A stretch of 64,000 nucleotides of DNA. It comes from Dichotomocladium elegans. Its lineage: Eukaryota; Mucoromycota; Mucoromycetes; Mucorales; Lichtheimiaceae. The position numbers and the translations under genes are program-made. Positions within the stretch are counted from its first letter, which is position 1. Each line of letters begins with the position of its first letter. The notes under the pieces are model-generated. The model saw only the letters and a list, made by a program, of their open reading frames with translations. It did not search any database and was not told where the DNA came from. The stretch is taken from positions 1-64,000 of the forward strand of contig JAIXMN010000052.1 in assembly GCA_025716815.1 (NCBI GenBank), in the 5' to 3' direction. Shown piece after piece: positions 21,087 to 32,928 of this stretch.

Positions 21087-22144
21087 ATCAGTATTTCTTG
21101 GTTTTCACCAAGCAATGATCACAAACGCAGCCTGCGCCTCGATTTAGTATACATATTTCCACCCATGGAACCCTAGCTATAATCCATCTCATATAGTCAT
21201 CTCTATACTTCGCCATAGTGGAACATCAGCCTTTTTGTCATTCTATCCTCATCTTCTCTCAGAAATCTCAATCCACTATTCCACCCTTCTCTTTATCATA
21301 TATTAATCTTCATCCATGTGGTAGCATATTCTTTATTGTTCTCATACCGATGGCGGTATTGTACATCCCTTTTATTCCATATAAGATCCTCTTCGTCTCT
21401 TCACTGACAGTAATCGATTCTCCTTTGCACAGTATACACCTTCGACGTCGGTGATAGAGTAGCAGCCACTGCAAATCACCAGGGACATCGCGACGAGTAT
21501 AGCTGCGGGTACAAATAACGAATGGTGAAAAAAGTCAAACAGCTCACTAACACTTACCATAAACAGAGCTGTTGTGGCGCACAACAATTGAGGGAAGCAT
21601 CAAGCATTCCAGTAATATAAATGGAATGGATCAAACTGCAAATTGTGGTTGATTAGGATAACTGGGAGATCGTAAAGGCAGCTGGGGTAAGAGGGCCACG
21701 CAACATTGCTCAATTCGCGACAAATAAATTGTGCTTGTTAGCAAAATTTATCGACTTGATTGCGTGAAATGATCGTGAAATAAATGTAGCTGAAAGCAAC
21801 GTATCAATAGTAAATGGCATTAATAATGCTTTGGAGGTGAATGAAAGGATGGCATGAGAATGACGCATTGACTTGTTTGTCGCATGACCTCAGCACTGCC
21901 ATCGCCTGTCCGAACACATTTAGAAAATAGAAGGAGCATAAAGAAATTGCCGGGCCTGAAATTGGCTCAAAATTTTTTCCGACACCTGTCCCTTCTGTCA
22001 AGCATTTGTTCCCAGAATAGATATCTGATATCACGTTTGGTCCAATGGTTCTTTTGACAGGTACACACTTTGTTCAAGCAACAACAGCATTATTGATTCT
22101 TTGAGCACATAGCATGAATGTCGTTTGAAAGTATTAAAAAAAGG

Positions 22145-22514
22145 AGTGGTGAATATTAATCCATGCAAGAGAGCTAGCCGGTTTCACATCACTATGGCCG
22201 ATATCCTGAAACTAAGACGGTGATGAATTTGGCATATTGATATTCAGGAACCATTATTTCCGTATCCGCCTGCGAGGCGGGATACTTGCACCTATCAAAG
22301 GTACTTCCTCTATCCAGGATCCATCACTGGTCTTGAAGAGGACAATGAAAAGAGAATGCTCTCATCTGATACGTCCTAACAGGATTAAGGACTTACATCG
22401 CCGTTCTAATAGAATTATTATAAAAGAGAGATATTTTATTTTCAGGAATAAACATCAACTTCAAAGATACTTTTCTAGTTGTCTTTTTTCACTCTCTCTA
22501 ACCCATCCATCTCA
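22145..22514 (+). repeat. Diverged solo LTR of the Gypsy-3 family
   Basis: Same family as 20717-21086 but inverted and more diverged (start TGGTGAATATTAATCC). The 3' end is extended by CATCT repeats to about 22529. No clear target duplication. Confidence 0.85.
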
Positions 22515-22606
22515 TCTCATCTCATCTCAACTACTGCAAACGGATCAAGTACCTCGCACTTTATTTTTTCTTGTAAATATCATTCAAGTATGACTCACCT
22601 CACACT

Positions 22607-24972
22607 TGGTTACTAATATGTCTTTAAATACAGACACTTACCAAAGATCCACTATGTCCAACTCAATCACTTCTAACCTTGGCAAACGTTCCTCTGATCT
22701 TATGGTCAGCAGCGATTCTGAAGTTGATGTATGTTATCAAATATTAACTAGAGACCTGCCTTCTGAGCTGTCAATTTCGAAACAGGGAATTCCCAGGTTA
22801 TCCAGGGGAGGCAGCTTTATGTCCCTTGACCACCAAGATTCCATCACGTCAATTGATTCCGAGTGGGATGAGGACAATGGCAATGGCAATGGCAATGGCG
22901 GCGGCCAGGACTCAAGCTCCGTCCAGTCCGCCGAAGGAGTGAGCGTCAAGGCCCGAAAGAACTGGGTGTACAAATAGTTTGACGCTGTTGAAGATCCAGT
23001 AACCAATACGCTCTATTACCAGTGTCGATTCACCGTTGGGAGCAAGGCATCACGTTGCAATAAGCGGTACAAGGACCCACGAGGTTCCACGACTGTTCTG
23101 AAGAAGCACCTTGGGACCCATTGCATTACTGCAGACACGTCGCTTACGCCGACCCAGCAAGGGACATTCCTTGACCGGCACTTCAGAGGTAGTGGGGATC
23201 TCATCCCTCCCCAATTCAACGATGAGCAGTTTAGACAAGCACTCGCGCTTTTCGTTGTGTCTGCGGCTTTGCCATTTACAATTGTCGAGAATCGCCACTT
23301 TCATACATTACTCAACCTTGTGCAATCAGCACCAAATCCAAGAGCAGTCAAACCGCCAAGCAACGATACGCTTGCACGCGCTGTATCTCACCTGTACGAG
23401 TATTACAAGTCTCGGATTATTGTCGTCCTACAAGAGCAAGAGAATCTGGCGTATACTGTTGATGCTTGGACCAGCGAATGGAGAACTGCCTTCCTTGGCG
23501 TCACCGTTTATTGGATTGACACCGAGTGGACACAACAGTCGATTGTTTTGGGTTTCGAAGAGCTTGTTGGACCACACATAGGAGCAAACATGGCTCTTCG
23601 CTTTTGGAAAGGTCCTAAATGACTGGGGCCTCTCAAGGAAACCATTTTTTTTGACTGCTGACAACGCGTCAAATATGATCAAGATGGCCGAGCAAGTCGA
23701 GCGTAGTGTTGGCATCACTGTATTTAATGCAACGGAAAATCGTATTCCTTGCATCGCGCATGTTATCAATCTCACTGCTCAGAGTGTGATCTGCGACAGT
23801 TTAAAGGCTGAGGCAGCTGACAGCGAGCAAGGGGCTTTTGAGGACGAAGAAGAAGGACCAGATGACAACACACCAGGTAAATATCAGAAAAAAAGATGAA
23901 ATGAGCACACTTTTTCAACGCGACTAAATATCCTCACCTTAGGTATCATCTTGCGCAAACTACGGAAGGGAATTGTCAATATCCGTGCATCTCCGCAGCG
24001 GCTTGCTCAGTACTGTAGTGCTTTTGACGGCATGTTTGAAGTGGAGGAACAGGTCACCAGTAGCCCTCTCGCTTTAATCCTAGACGTCCACACTCGGTGG
24101 AATTCCACATACGAGATGATTCAACAGTCGCTGGGGTTAGACGCGCATACAACAATACTTGTCACAACATTCCAGGACTTGAACAATATGTGCTGTCTGA
24201 TGACGAATGGTTGTGCTTGGAGAAAGTTTCATTATTGCTTCACGAATTTGCCAAACTGACACCACTGCTCTCTGGCGCGACATACCCAACCTTGAACCTT
24301 GTAATTCTCTCATATAACCAGTTGCTTGACCATCTGGAAAACTTTGAGGAGGACTGGAAAAATGTAAGCGAGGTTACAGTGAAGCGATTCCAGACACGAA
24401 ACTTATATGTTGATTCGTAGGAATGGCCCGCGCTATCAGAAGCAGCACGCTGTGGATGGGCAAAATTAAAAGGCTACTACTGCAAGGCCGAAGGACATGC
24501 CTTTGCTGTCGCGACTGCTATGGATCCACGGCTGAAATTCCAATGGTGGGAGGACGAGAACTGGGGACACTTTGGTGATGTTGCGAAAGAGCAAGTGCAA
24601 GCGACCTGGGAAGCGTACAAGCCGATTGCTGGTCATGAGTCGTCCATTTGCAATCCAGATGCCTTAATCAGGAGGCCGCAAAGGATTGCTGACCAGCTGC
24701 AGGCATACGTCTCCGCAAATTGTATATTTGATGAGACAAACGGTGTCAATCAGGAGCTTGTTCTTAGCTACTGGCGCGGCGAGGTGAACGAATGGAAAGA
24801 GCTGAAGACAATGGCGCGCAGATACCTGGCAATACCAGCATCGTCAGTCGGTTCGGAGCGCACATTTTCACGAGCAAAGCATTACATTCCAGCATCAAGA
24901 AATCGGCTCAATCCTGCAAAGCTTCGCGAGAGTGTACTTGTCAACTCGTGGTGTACATATTTCGGCGAGTAG
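22607..24972 (+). pseudogene. hAT transposase relic
   Basis: Segments in order: acidic Ser-rich N-terminus with (NG) repeats (22870-22905), BED-like zinc finger (C...C...KKHLGTHC, 22990-23130), RNase H-like core with YTVDAWTSE (first Asp, about 23455) and LTADNASNM (second Asp, about 23650), an intron (23877-23942), HTRWNSTYEMI (24090), and a C-terminal hAT dimerisation domain with YLAIPASSVGSERTFSRA (24822; catalytic Glu). Defects: an in-frame TAG at 22975, just before the zinc finger, a frame change near 23595, and a further break or intron near 24200. Its role was cutting and joining of hAT ends. Other hAT copies are not in the window. Confidence 0.88.
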
Positions 24973-25128
24973 ATGGGCGTTAGCAGGCGGCAAACTAAAA
25001 GAAGATTTTTTATGCTAGAAAGATGTCACCTTAAGCGTGAGTCTCGTAAATAAATAAAAAAAGCTTTCGCATCGCTGTAATTGCAGCAATTAACATCGAT
25101 TAATAATACTTTGTTGCTGGTTTCGCAG

Positions 25129-25497
25129 TACAGGATTTTCAAGAAGAAGTTTGCCACAAAATTTAGTTGTTCGTATAGACCGTCTAGGTTTTTCGTTTTT
25201 TTGCTTCAAATTCGAATACAAATTTTAGTATTTCGTTTCTCTTCTTCCTTTGAAATTAGAATGAAACATAAATGGTTGGCCTCCCAAAACTATTATGGTT
25301 TAAAAAGAGGAGAAGGAGGACTCACCTATAGCCTTGATTGAAATGTTCTTGCTGCTATTGCCTTTAAATTTGACGAAAGGGTAGCAACGAAATACTAAAA
25401 TTTGTATTCGAATTTGAAGCAAAAAAAAAACGAAAAACCTAGACGGTCTATACGAACAACTAAATTTTGTGGCAAACTTCTTGTTGAAAATCCTGTA
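25129..25497 (-). mobile_element. TA-flanked MITE, copy 5
   Basis: Full-length copy in the hAT 3' non-coding region, opposite in orientation and nearly identical to the copy at 8946-9312. Confidence 0.93.
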
Positions 25498-25815
25498 CAA
25501 TTATGTACGCGGTTTCTCTGAAGGCAGACCAGCTTTGAAATGTGGTGGGCATGGGTGCAAAATTAAATTGTTCAGCTTGTGACCGTCACCCAGCCACAAC
25601 CATAGGCATAACTAGCTAGTCTGAAGCCATTCTGCCAGACATCAGAAGCGTTCCAAATGGCTCCTGTGGTAAATAAGGTTTATAGAGACTGTCAAAGTAC
25701 AATGAGACTCTTGGAGGTGTTTTTAATAGAAAGAAAAATTCTTCTGTCTGTTTACTCCTACACTACATAGTTGTTTATATATTGTTATGGGTAAAATAGA
25801 TTCCGCCCGATTGAC
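25498..25815. other. hAT interior without recognisable gene
   Basis: Sequence between a MITE and the PIF/Harbinger element. No ORF, RNA gene or repeat that I can support. Confidence 0.4.
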
Positions 25816-26019
25816 ATGAGGTCCTCTCATTACATCAATTAAATCGATCAATTATTTCTTATAAAGGAAGGAGCGCCTTTTATGGACACAGATGAATACA
25901 AGAAAAAATTGATCAAAACGATCAATTTTTCTTACTACGACTTCCTTTTTTGGCTTTGCTAAAGGGACGGCGCTACACGAATAATATCACATAACTTCTT
26001 ACTCCAACATCTAACCATC

Positions 26020-27033
26020 ATGAACAGCAACAATCGCAACTCGTTCCCCGGCATGGGCCAATTTTCCCTTCGTGGAATGTCCCAAGCCAGAAACATGCCA
26101 GCTCCAGTTTCCGAGCAAGCGACAGGTGCTGCTCATCTCGCGCCTGTCAGCACCAATGGCGAATCGAGCAGCAATATCTCTTGGTGCGATGAAACGATCG
26201 ATTTGCTGTTGGGTGAAATGAGCCGCAACTACATGCGGTTGTTGAATTCCGAAGACACGATGGTCAGGAATCGAATTTGGGCTTCGGTGGTCGAGGGCAT
26301 CAAAAGCTCTGTCCAAAGGGAGATTGGACAGAGCCGCTCTTTTGATGCAGGCGACTTCCTCTCAAAGATTGACACGCGCCGCGCGCAGAACAAGTGGCAG
26401 TCTTTGAAAGACAAGTATAACAGCAAGAGACGCCGCGTTGGAGCCACGGGTGTTGGCGGCTCTCACCCCGACATCGAGTGGCGATACTACGACCAAGTAG
26501 GCCAGATCCTGCACGACGACCCGTCGATCCACCCCCACATCACCCTGGAATCAATGGATGTGGGTGTTACTGGTGCTATGCACATTGCCAGGAATGAAGC
26601 CCAGGATGCGACGGCGACGACGACGGCCGAAAATGGTTCATTAGACGCCCCAGCCCCTGCTCGACCTGGTTTAGGGCGCGGACGGCGCACAGTGTTTGAC
26701 CTCGACGCAGTGCGCAACATCTTCCGCGAACTAGACGAGCACATGCTGAGTAATACTCAGCGTGCTCTCGAGTCAGGGGTTGGGATGTTTGAAGCAGCGA
26801 TGGAGAGAGAGCGGGTGAAGAGGAGAGCAGAGCTGGAGGAGTTCCGCAGGGAGGTTCGCCAACGCCGCGAAGAAGACCGGAATGAGCGGCGGGAGATGGC
26901 CAGGCAGCATCTCCAGGTGATGCGGCAACTCCTTCGTAATAGCAATGCGCTCCTCAGGAGTAGTGGCATTGTTCCTGAGAACCTCCCCTCAGATGATGAA
27001 GCATCCCGTCATAATGAACAGGTAAGAACTTAA
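26020..27033 (+). CDS. PIF/Harbinger Myb/SANT-like DNA-binding protein
   Basis: 337 codons from Met 26020. A trihelix or Myb/SANT-type domain at residues about 50-140 has conserved tryptophans (WCDETIDLLLGEMSR; RIWASVVEGI; NKWQSLKDKYNSKRRR). The C-terminal half is strongly charged with a long Arg/Glu helix (RERVKRRAELEEFRREVRQR), a likely coiled coil for partner binding. In this superfamily the Myb protein binds the element ends and brings the nuclease into the nucleus. The last codons run into a GTAAGA donor-like site, so a small 3' exon may exist. Confidence 0.85.
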   Translation: MNSNNRNSFPGMGQFSLRGMSQARNMPAPVSEQATGAAHLAPVSTNGESSSNISWCDETIDLLLGEMSRNYMRLLNSEDTMVRNRIWASVVEGIKSSVQREIGQSRSFDAGDFLSKIDTRRAQNKWQSLKDKYNSKRRRVGATGVGGSHPDIEWRYYDQVGQILHDDPSIHPHITLESMDVGVTGAMHIARNEAQDATATTTAENGSLDAPAPARPGLGRGRRTVFDLDAVRNIFRELDEHMLSNTQRALESGVGMFEAAMERERVKRRAELEEFRREVRQRREEDRNERREMARQHLQVMRQLLRNSNALLRSSGIVPENLPSDDEASRHNEQVRT

Positions 27034-27207
27034 TGCTGGGTAACATCACCAGGCAAATTAGTCTAATTGGAAGTATTCACGAACAGGAATAAAAATATTC
27101 AATATGAATATTGTTAAGTATATTTGTTTTTTTAAAAAAGCTATAGTCTATGGGCGGAAATGATGCGTGAGATAGGAAGACAAACGTATACAGTAACATT
27201 ATGTTTC

Positions 27208-28788
27208 TTACGTTTGCAATGATTCGACAAGCTCGTTTCGTAATTGCCGACCTCGCTCACGCTCAACGTTCTGCAGCTCTCTGGCTTCTTGCTCGCTCAA
27301 AGAGCTGATATTGGCGAATGCCACGTTATTCGGATCCGCGCGAGCGTCACTGCCAACAAACACTTCGAATTCTTCAACGATATCATCGTCCACTCCATCT
27401 TCGATATCACCAGCGTCAATACACATATTGTGTAAGACACAGCAAGCATAGATCGTATTTGCAATCCGATCTATGTTGAGCATGTACAAATGCTTCCACA
27501 AAGTACGCCAGCGGGTGGAGAGGGCACCGAAAGCATGCTCAATCGCAATACGTGTGCTGGAGTGAGCCAGGTTGAATCGTTTTTGGCTATCAACCATAGT
27601 TCCACGAGGGAAAGGAGTGATAACCGTCGACATCAGTGGGAAGGCAGAATCTATAGAATTCATTGTCTCTTGTAAGTATAACTTGGTGATTGTTGGCATA
27701 CCAAATACTTTATCAATAAATTACCTGCTGCGATGTATGTGTTGCCCATGCACATGCGTTCAGGCATGATCAACAAGTTCTTGTAAAGCGCACTTGATGT
27801 GAAAGAACGCGCATCATGCACGCGACCTTCATATCGGTAAACACATCCGGATTTTGCTTCGCCATTACATCCAGTCTATACTAGCAGTTGACTGCAACTT
27901 ACCGGATTCTCCTGCTTTCACATAAGTGAAACGCATAGTGTCATCACAGACAGCGAGCAACAAAATGGATGCATTGTTTTTACGGTCAACATATGCATTT
28001 CCATTTGCACTCGGCTTCTGGATGACACACAGCTTTCCATCCATCGCCCCGATCACCTGGGGGAGGCGGGGTCTTCTTGAAGTTCCACCGCTTTTGAACC
28101 CCTCTGCAATGGCCATTGCTCGGCGGACGTCGTCTTTTGGCCAAGTAATTGTACGCTGGCCTACTCGTTGCATGGCTCGCACAAACCGATCGGTAAAGTT
28201 GTTGTACGAGCCGTCTTCGATGCCCAACGTTTCCTTCATCAAGCGAAAGCCGAAGTGCGAATTCGCAAAACGCCAGAGGACCACGGCCACTTGTATCCAT
28301 ACCGGATACCCGCCTCTTGCGACACTACCGATGTATTCAGGATCATTTGAGAGCTCATTGACGAGCCTCTCAAATGAAGCACGTGTAATCCGATAGTGCG
28401 CCTTGAATCGATTACGACCACTGGCGCTATCGGTCAGCTGGGGATGTCGAACAGTCCACCAATGGATCTCTTCGTACGATCGAGGACGCCACTCCCTTGG
28501 TGTTATGGCAGCTGACAGGAAGACTGGGCATGCATAAAAGATATCGTAAAAGATATCTCTCTGTACAATTCGAGTTCGAATTGCAGCTTCCATGGCGAGT
28601 GAAGAGAACAAATGCCATGGGCAGCTATCAAGGCGCTCAAGATCTTCTACAAGCCACTCCAAGATGGCTTCGTCCTCGGCGTCTTGCACAGTAAGCATCT
28701 CGTCATTGAGTGCATCTTCAAGAGCCAAAATGCTGTCTGCGATCGTCAAGATGATCTCGTGTTCGGCAATGTTGGTGTGCGTATCCAT
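27208..28788 (-). CDS. PIF/Harbinger DDE nuclease (DDE_4 type), three exons
   Basis: Exon 1 from Met 28788 to about 27902 includes an N-terminal helix-turn-helix region (ITRASFERLVNEL; VALWRFA-type), VIGAMDGKLCVIQKP (first catalytic Asp) and NASILLLAVCDD. It ends at a GTAAGT donor. A middle exon (about 27850-27728) encodes GRVHDARSFTSSALY (second Asp). After a GT-AG intron the last exon, to 27208, encodes VITPFPRG, RIAIEHAFGALSTRWR (catalytic Glu) and CCVLHNMCID. No frame damage is seen once introns are allowed for. Its function is DNA cleavage and joining at TIRs with 3-bp targets. Confidence 0.9.
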
Positions 28789-28969
28789 TTTAAAGGTATG
28801 TTAAAGCGGGTGCGTAAGTGTCGCAGGTAGGTTAAGTAATATGGTCAGGCTTTCGCTTTCCGACTCTTACAAAGTTACTGAGCTCCAATCTACAGCACTT
28901 CCATAAAAGGCGCCCTTCCTTTATAAGAAATAATTGATCGATTTAATTGATGTAATGAGAGGACCTATG

Positions 28970-29499
28970 GGTCAATTGTCCTGGAAATTTCCGTAAGAGG
29001 AGTTGTTGGGGTGCTGTACTTGACAAGTCATAGAAAAACTTTTCGTTCGTTCCTGTAGCTGAATCCCAGACCATCCTCACGTCGGTAAAACCTCAAAAAA
29101 CCCAGTGGGAAAAAATAGAGGAGAAAAGACTGTGAATATGGATCTAGTGGCTATGTATGATCGTGTTTCCCTTGGCTGAGTCGTGTTTCTGTATTGCGGT
29201 TGTTCCAGTTCTTTACATCATTGCCATGGATATTCACTTCATTGGTGCTCTTGCAATCACCTATGCGACAGCTCCCGCGTCAGCAATTATACCACTTTGC
29301 CTTCTATGGATCAAACCCTCCAACTTTTTTAATTCCTATTGGGATTTTCTGTTCTTTGACGCTTAATTTTTTGCTACAACTGCTAATGTCATCTTAAAAT
29401 CAACTTCGGTTTTCACCTTTCTCCGTTCTGACAGTATTGCCGAATGGCCATATTCTTTCCAATTTCGCTCTATTGATGTGTTTTAATAAATCTCCTCAT
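28970..29499. other. hAT interior, right part
   Basis: A/T-rich sequence between the PIF/Harbinger insertion and the hAT right subterminal region; no supported gene. Confidence 0.4.
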
Positions 29500-29675
29500 T
29501 TCAGCATTACGGATCACGGATTGGGATGGATTGGGACGGATTGAAGCGGTGTGGATCTGGATTGCAATTTGCAAGCCGTTTAGCAAACGGATCGGATTTG
29601 GAGTGAGCAATTCGATCCGCGGTGTGGATCTGGATTGGATCCAATCCGATCCAGATCCGTCAATGAGAAACCCTA
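29500..29675 (-). repeat. hAT right terminal and subterminal repeats
   Basis: GGATTGGGAT, GATCTGGATTG and GATCCAATCC repeats ending ATGAGAAACCCTA at 29675. They mirror the left end at 20092-20316. They interrupt the Gypsy-2 protease frame. Confidence 0.75.
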
Positions 29676-29848
29676 TGACCTCCTGCAGTTTCGACGTGTC
29701 GGTTTGATACTGGATAGACTGGGCAACCTGCAGCCAGATGGGGTGAGACGTACGTGCAGGTGGCACCACTATCTAGTAGGACATCGACTGGCTTTACGTT
29801 GCAGACCATGGAGTAGAGTGGCAAAGAGGTATGGTTTATTGCATTCAA
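29676..29848 (-). pseudogene. Gypsy-2 aspartic protease fragment
   Basis: The minus-strand frame has LLDSGATCTYVSPHLA, the retroviral-type aspartic protease active site (DSGAT), followed by HVETAGGH. It is truncated by the hAT terminus and separated from Gag by a MITE. Confidence 0.8.
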
Positions 29849-29883
29849 TGATTCAATATGTCTAAGATTGTTTTGGTGCGTGC

Positions 29884-30252
29884 TACAGGATTTTCAAGAA
29901 GAACTTTGCCACAAATTTTAGTTGTTCATATAGACCGTCTAGGTTTTTCGTTTTTTTTTGCTTCAAATTCGAATACAAATTTTAGTATTTCGTTGCTACC
30001 CTTTCGTCAAATTTAAAGGCAATAGAAGCAAGAACATCTAAATCAAGGCTATATGTGAGTCTTCCTTCTCCTCCTTTTACACCAGAATAATTTTGGGAGG
30101 CCAACCATTTATGTTTCATTCTAATTTCAAAGGAAGAAGAGAAACGAAATACTAAAATTTGTATTCGAATTTGAAGCCAAAAAAACGAAAAACCTAGACG
30201 GTCTATATGAACAACTAAATTTTGTGGCAAACTTCTTCTTGAAAATCCTGTA
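29884..30252 (+). mobile_element. TA-flanked MITE, copy 6
   Basis: Full-length copy inserted between Gag and protease of Gypsy-2, with TA on both sides. Confidence 0.93.
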
Positions 30253-31339
30253 TCATCGTTCTCCTCGTCGAATGGGACCTCCTCGGAGAGGTCGATTAAA
30301 GGAGTGTCCAACGGGCCAGACACTTGGGCAGCGGATCCATGGGTGACCGATTCTGGAGAATCTTTATCTTGTAGGGCGTTGAGGGAAGGTATTGAGCGCG
30401 AAGGGACTCCCTTTAATCCCGACGCGCTGCGCCTTTTAAATCCTTGCGAGGCGATGAGGTAGTGGGAACAGAGCCAAAGTTGCCTTGTGGGGGTGATGGG
30501 CAATCGCGTGCCAAGTGACCACGGCCATCACAATTGTAGCATCGTCGAGGCCGATACTGTTGTCGACGCTGCGGAAACGACCATTGATGGATGGTGTCCA
30601 ATTCCATTGGCACTGGACCTTCGGCGGCAGCTGGTGTTGATCGTGGGTTATTCGTCCCAGGGCGCTGGAACGTCTCGCGGATACCAGCGGCATACTCGTG
30701 GACAGCCTCAAACGCTTCTGCCGCATTATAGGCAGCTCGTAGTGACGTCGGTTCCTTGAGGAGCACCTGGATGCGGGCGTCGTAGGATAGTCCACGGATG
30801 AATTCGTGCATCGCGTCATCGTCGAACATCTCCGGAAGGTCGAGCATGATATTGCGGAATTCAGTAACATATTCACGGATGGTACCAGATGTCGTTGATG
30901 CTTGCGATAAGGCCCGAAGTTTATTGCGCGCCATTTCTTTCGCGTTTCTCGGTTTGAATTCGGCACGGAATGCTATTTGAAATTCTTGCCACGTCTTGGG
31001 TGTCATGTCGCTGTGGGTGTCATCCGGATTGATAGACATTTCCAGATGTCACCACCAAGTTGCCGCGCCATCACGTAGTAATGTTGACGCATATGTTACA
31101 CGTTCGGAGTCCGAGAGCGAGGCACACTCACCATATTTGTCAACTGTATGCAACCATGCCTCCACTGCTGAAGACGAGCGGCCACCTCGAAAAAGATCTG
31201 GCTGGACTGGTTTAATTCTTGGGCTGGCCCTTGTATTCAGTTGTTCACAGAGAGCTCGAATTTCTTGCTGCTGTGCCTGCATTTGCACCAGCATTCCGTG
31301 CATAAGGTCCATAGGATTCGGATGTTGTTGGTCAGTCAT
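30253..31339 (-). pseudogene. Gypsy-2 Gag
   Basis: Met 31339 (MTDQQHPNPMDLMHGM) opens the Gag core (DLFRGGRSSSAVEAWLHTVDKY, DGAATWW). A TGA near 31046 breaks the frame. It then continues with TWQEFQIAFRAEFKPRNAKE, LDLPEMFDDDAMHEFIRGL and a zinc knuckle CYNCDGRGHLARDC near 30525, with a frame change near the 3' end. Gag forms the particle and binds RNA. The start Met overlaps the PBS, as seen in some Ty3 elements. Confidence 0.85.
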
Positions 31340-31348
31340 CAGCTACCA
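31337..31348 (-). other. Gypsy-2 primer-binding site
   Basis: TGGTAGCTGATG on the minus strand, two bases after the LTR end (ACGACA-TT). Same 12-mer as three other elements in the window. Confidence 0.85.
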
Positions 31349-31350
31349 AA

Positions 31351-31718
31351 TGTCGTCTTTGTTTTTGCTTGTATCACGAAGAGAAGACGACCACAGAGGG
31401 AGTCACGAAGAATATATATACAGTATATATATAACCACTGAGGAGTATCGCCACGAAGAGAGTATAACCACGAAGAAGGACCACAAAGGATAACCACGAA
31501 GAGCGTAGACCACTAAGGCAATCTCGAGGGATTGGGTAGATGAGTTGATAATCCTTTATTGTCTGTTAATTACCTGGATACTTATATTAATTGTCAAATG
31601 CTAAATACACATATGATGTCGTAATGGGGAGCAGACGATGTCTAAGAGGTAATGATGTCTATGTCGTCATAGTGCCCCAAGAAGATATATGACGAGCATT
31701 ACGTCATGGGTCATTACA
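31351..31718 (-). repeat. Gypsy-2 LTR
   Basis: 368 bp, TGTAATGACCC...AAGACGACA on the minus strand. It contains several spaced CCACGAAGA/TAACCACGAAG repeats (31395-31515 on the plus strand) and a TA dinucleotide run near 31410-31435. Confidence 0.8.
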
Positions 31719-32559
31719 AAAATAGATATGTCCGGGAATTATAATAAGGAGTTATCTGGGCCGCCCAGGCTGGGGAAACTTCCCCAGGACACCAGCCTGA
31801 AGGTGTCCTGACTCAGATAATCAATTTCCAAAATTTTTTGAAATAATGGCATTTCATTGGTTAGGATTTGTATTGCTAGAATATGGTAGAACGTTCAGTG
31901 ACATTTAAAAGTATAAAAACGATGCTTGGGCCATACTTCTAATAGAGTTTACTCAGTAAAAGATGCCACTTAGAAACAGTCATACACAACAACCAGCTAC
32001 TGCTTCTACATCATCTACCAATACATCCCAGGCGACAGAAGCCTATATTCAGATGAGGCGAACAGTTGCTTCTGCGGTAGATCAACTTAGAGAAGCAAGA
32101 CCTACTGCAACAAAAAGACAATACGAGCCGAAACGGAGAGAGTTTAGACAATGGTGTGACAAGGTCTTTAGTTCTGAGCCTCCTGAGACTCGGTACACTG
32201 TCACAGGGGACAAGCTAACCTACTTTCTTCAGACTGAGGTATGCAATCTATCGGTACAGCATACAGTTTCGGTTTCTCAGAAAATGCTCTAATATTTTCC
32301 CATCTTAGGTGATTGACAGGCCTAAAAAAAGGCAAAAAAAAGGCAATGATGTCGTTGCCACAATCAAGCATTCCACAGCTGAAGCCTATTGCGCTGCAAT
32401 TGTCGACATGTGGCGAGACCAGGTCGACAAGAATGTAAATAATCATCCTAATCCAAGGAATACTGCTTTGAACGTTCTCAGCCTCAGCAAAATTAAAGAG
32501 AATGCTACAAGAATAAGCAACTATGAAGATCGAGGTGCAGGCACTCTCATTGATGGATA

Positions 32560-32928
32560 TACAGGATTTTCAAGAAGAACTTTGCCACAAATTTTAGTTG
32601 TTCGTATAGACCGTCTAGGTTTTTCGTCTTTTTTCGCTTCAAATTCGAATACAAATTTTAGTATTTCGTTGCTACCCTTTTGTCAAATTTAAAGGCAATA
32701 GCAGCAAGAACATGTCAACCAAGGCTATATGTGAGTCTTCCTTCTCCTCCTTTTACACCAGAATAATTTTGGGAGGCCAACCATTTATGTTTCATTCTAA
32801 TTTCAAAGGAAGAAGAGAAACGAAATACTAAAATTGGTATTCGAATTTGAAGCAAAAAAAACGAAAAACCTAGACGGTCTATATGAACAACTAAAATTTG
32901 TGGCAAAGTTCTTCTTGAAAATCCTGTA
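32560..32928 (+). mobile_element. TA-flanked MITE, copy 7
   Basis: Full-length copy in the coding region of the Crypton recombinase, TA on both sides. Confidence 0.93.

Larger units (their letters stand above)
25819..28966. mobile_element. PIF/Harbinger transposon, 3148 bp, apparently complete
   Basis: TIRs of about 60 bp (AGGTCCTCTCATTACATC... at 25819; inverse ending ...GAGAGGACCT at 28966) with a 3-bp duplication ATG on both sides (25816-25818, 28967-28969). It has the classic two-gene arrangement: a Myb/SANT-like protein on the plus strand and a DDE nuclease on the minus strand, converging. Both genes look intact, so the element could be autonomous. Confidence 0.92.
20092..29675 (+). mobile_element. 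hAT-type transposon (host of several nested elements)
   Basis: Outer ends are TAGGGTTTCTCAT (20092) and ATGAGAAACCCTA (29675), followed internally by GATC/GGATT-rich subterminal sequence on both sides. Inside are a hAT transposase relic (22607-24972), two solo LTRs, a MITE and a PIF/Harbinger element. Without these guests the length would be about 5.3 kb, normal for hAT. The 8-bp flanks do not match (GGTCCATG versus TGACCTCC), so the two ends may come from different copies or from a rearrangement. Confidence 0.65.
29676..31718 (-). mobile_element. Gypsy-2: Ty3-type LTR retrotransposon, 3'-truncated
   Basis: Read on the minus strand: LTR (31718-31351), PBS, Gag, a MITE, protease, then cut at 29676 by the hAT end. 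RT, RNase H, integrase and the second LTR are absent. The Gag is related to, but clearly different from, Gypsy-1. Confidence 0.88.

Noticed and set aside
31395..31515. CRISPR-like spaced repeats (CCACGAAGA)
   Set aside because: Short, irregular repeats inside a retrotransposon LTR in eukaryotic DNA; no cas genes.
15156..31718. Gypsy-1 and Gypsy-2 as two halves of one retrotransposon
   Set aside because: They lie on opposite strands, both carry their own LTR, PBS and Gag, and the Gag sequences differ clearly.
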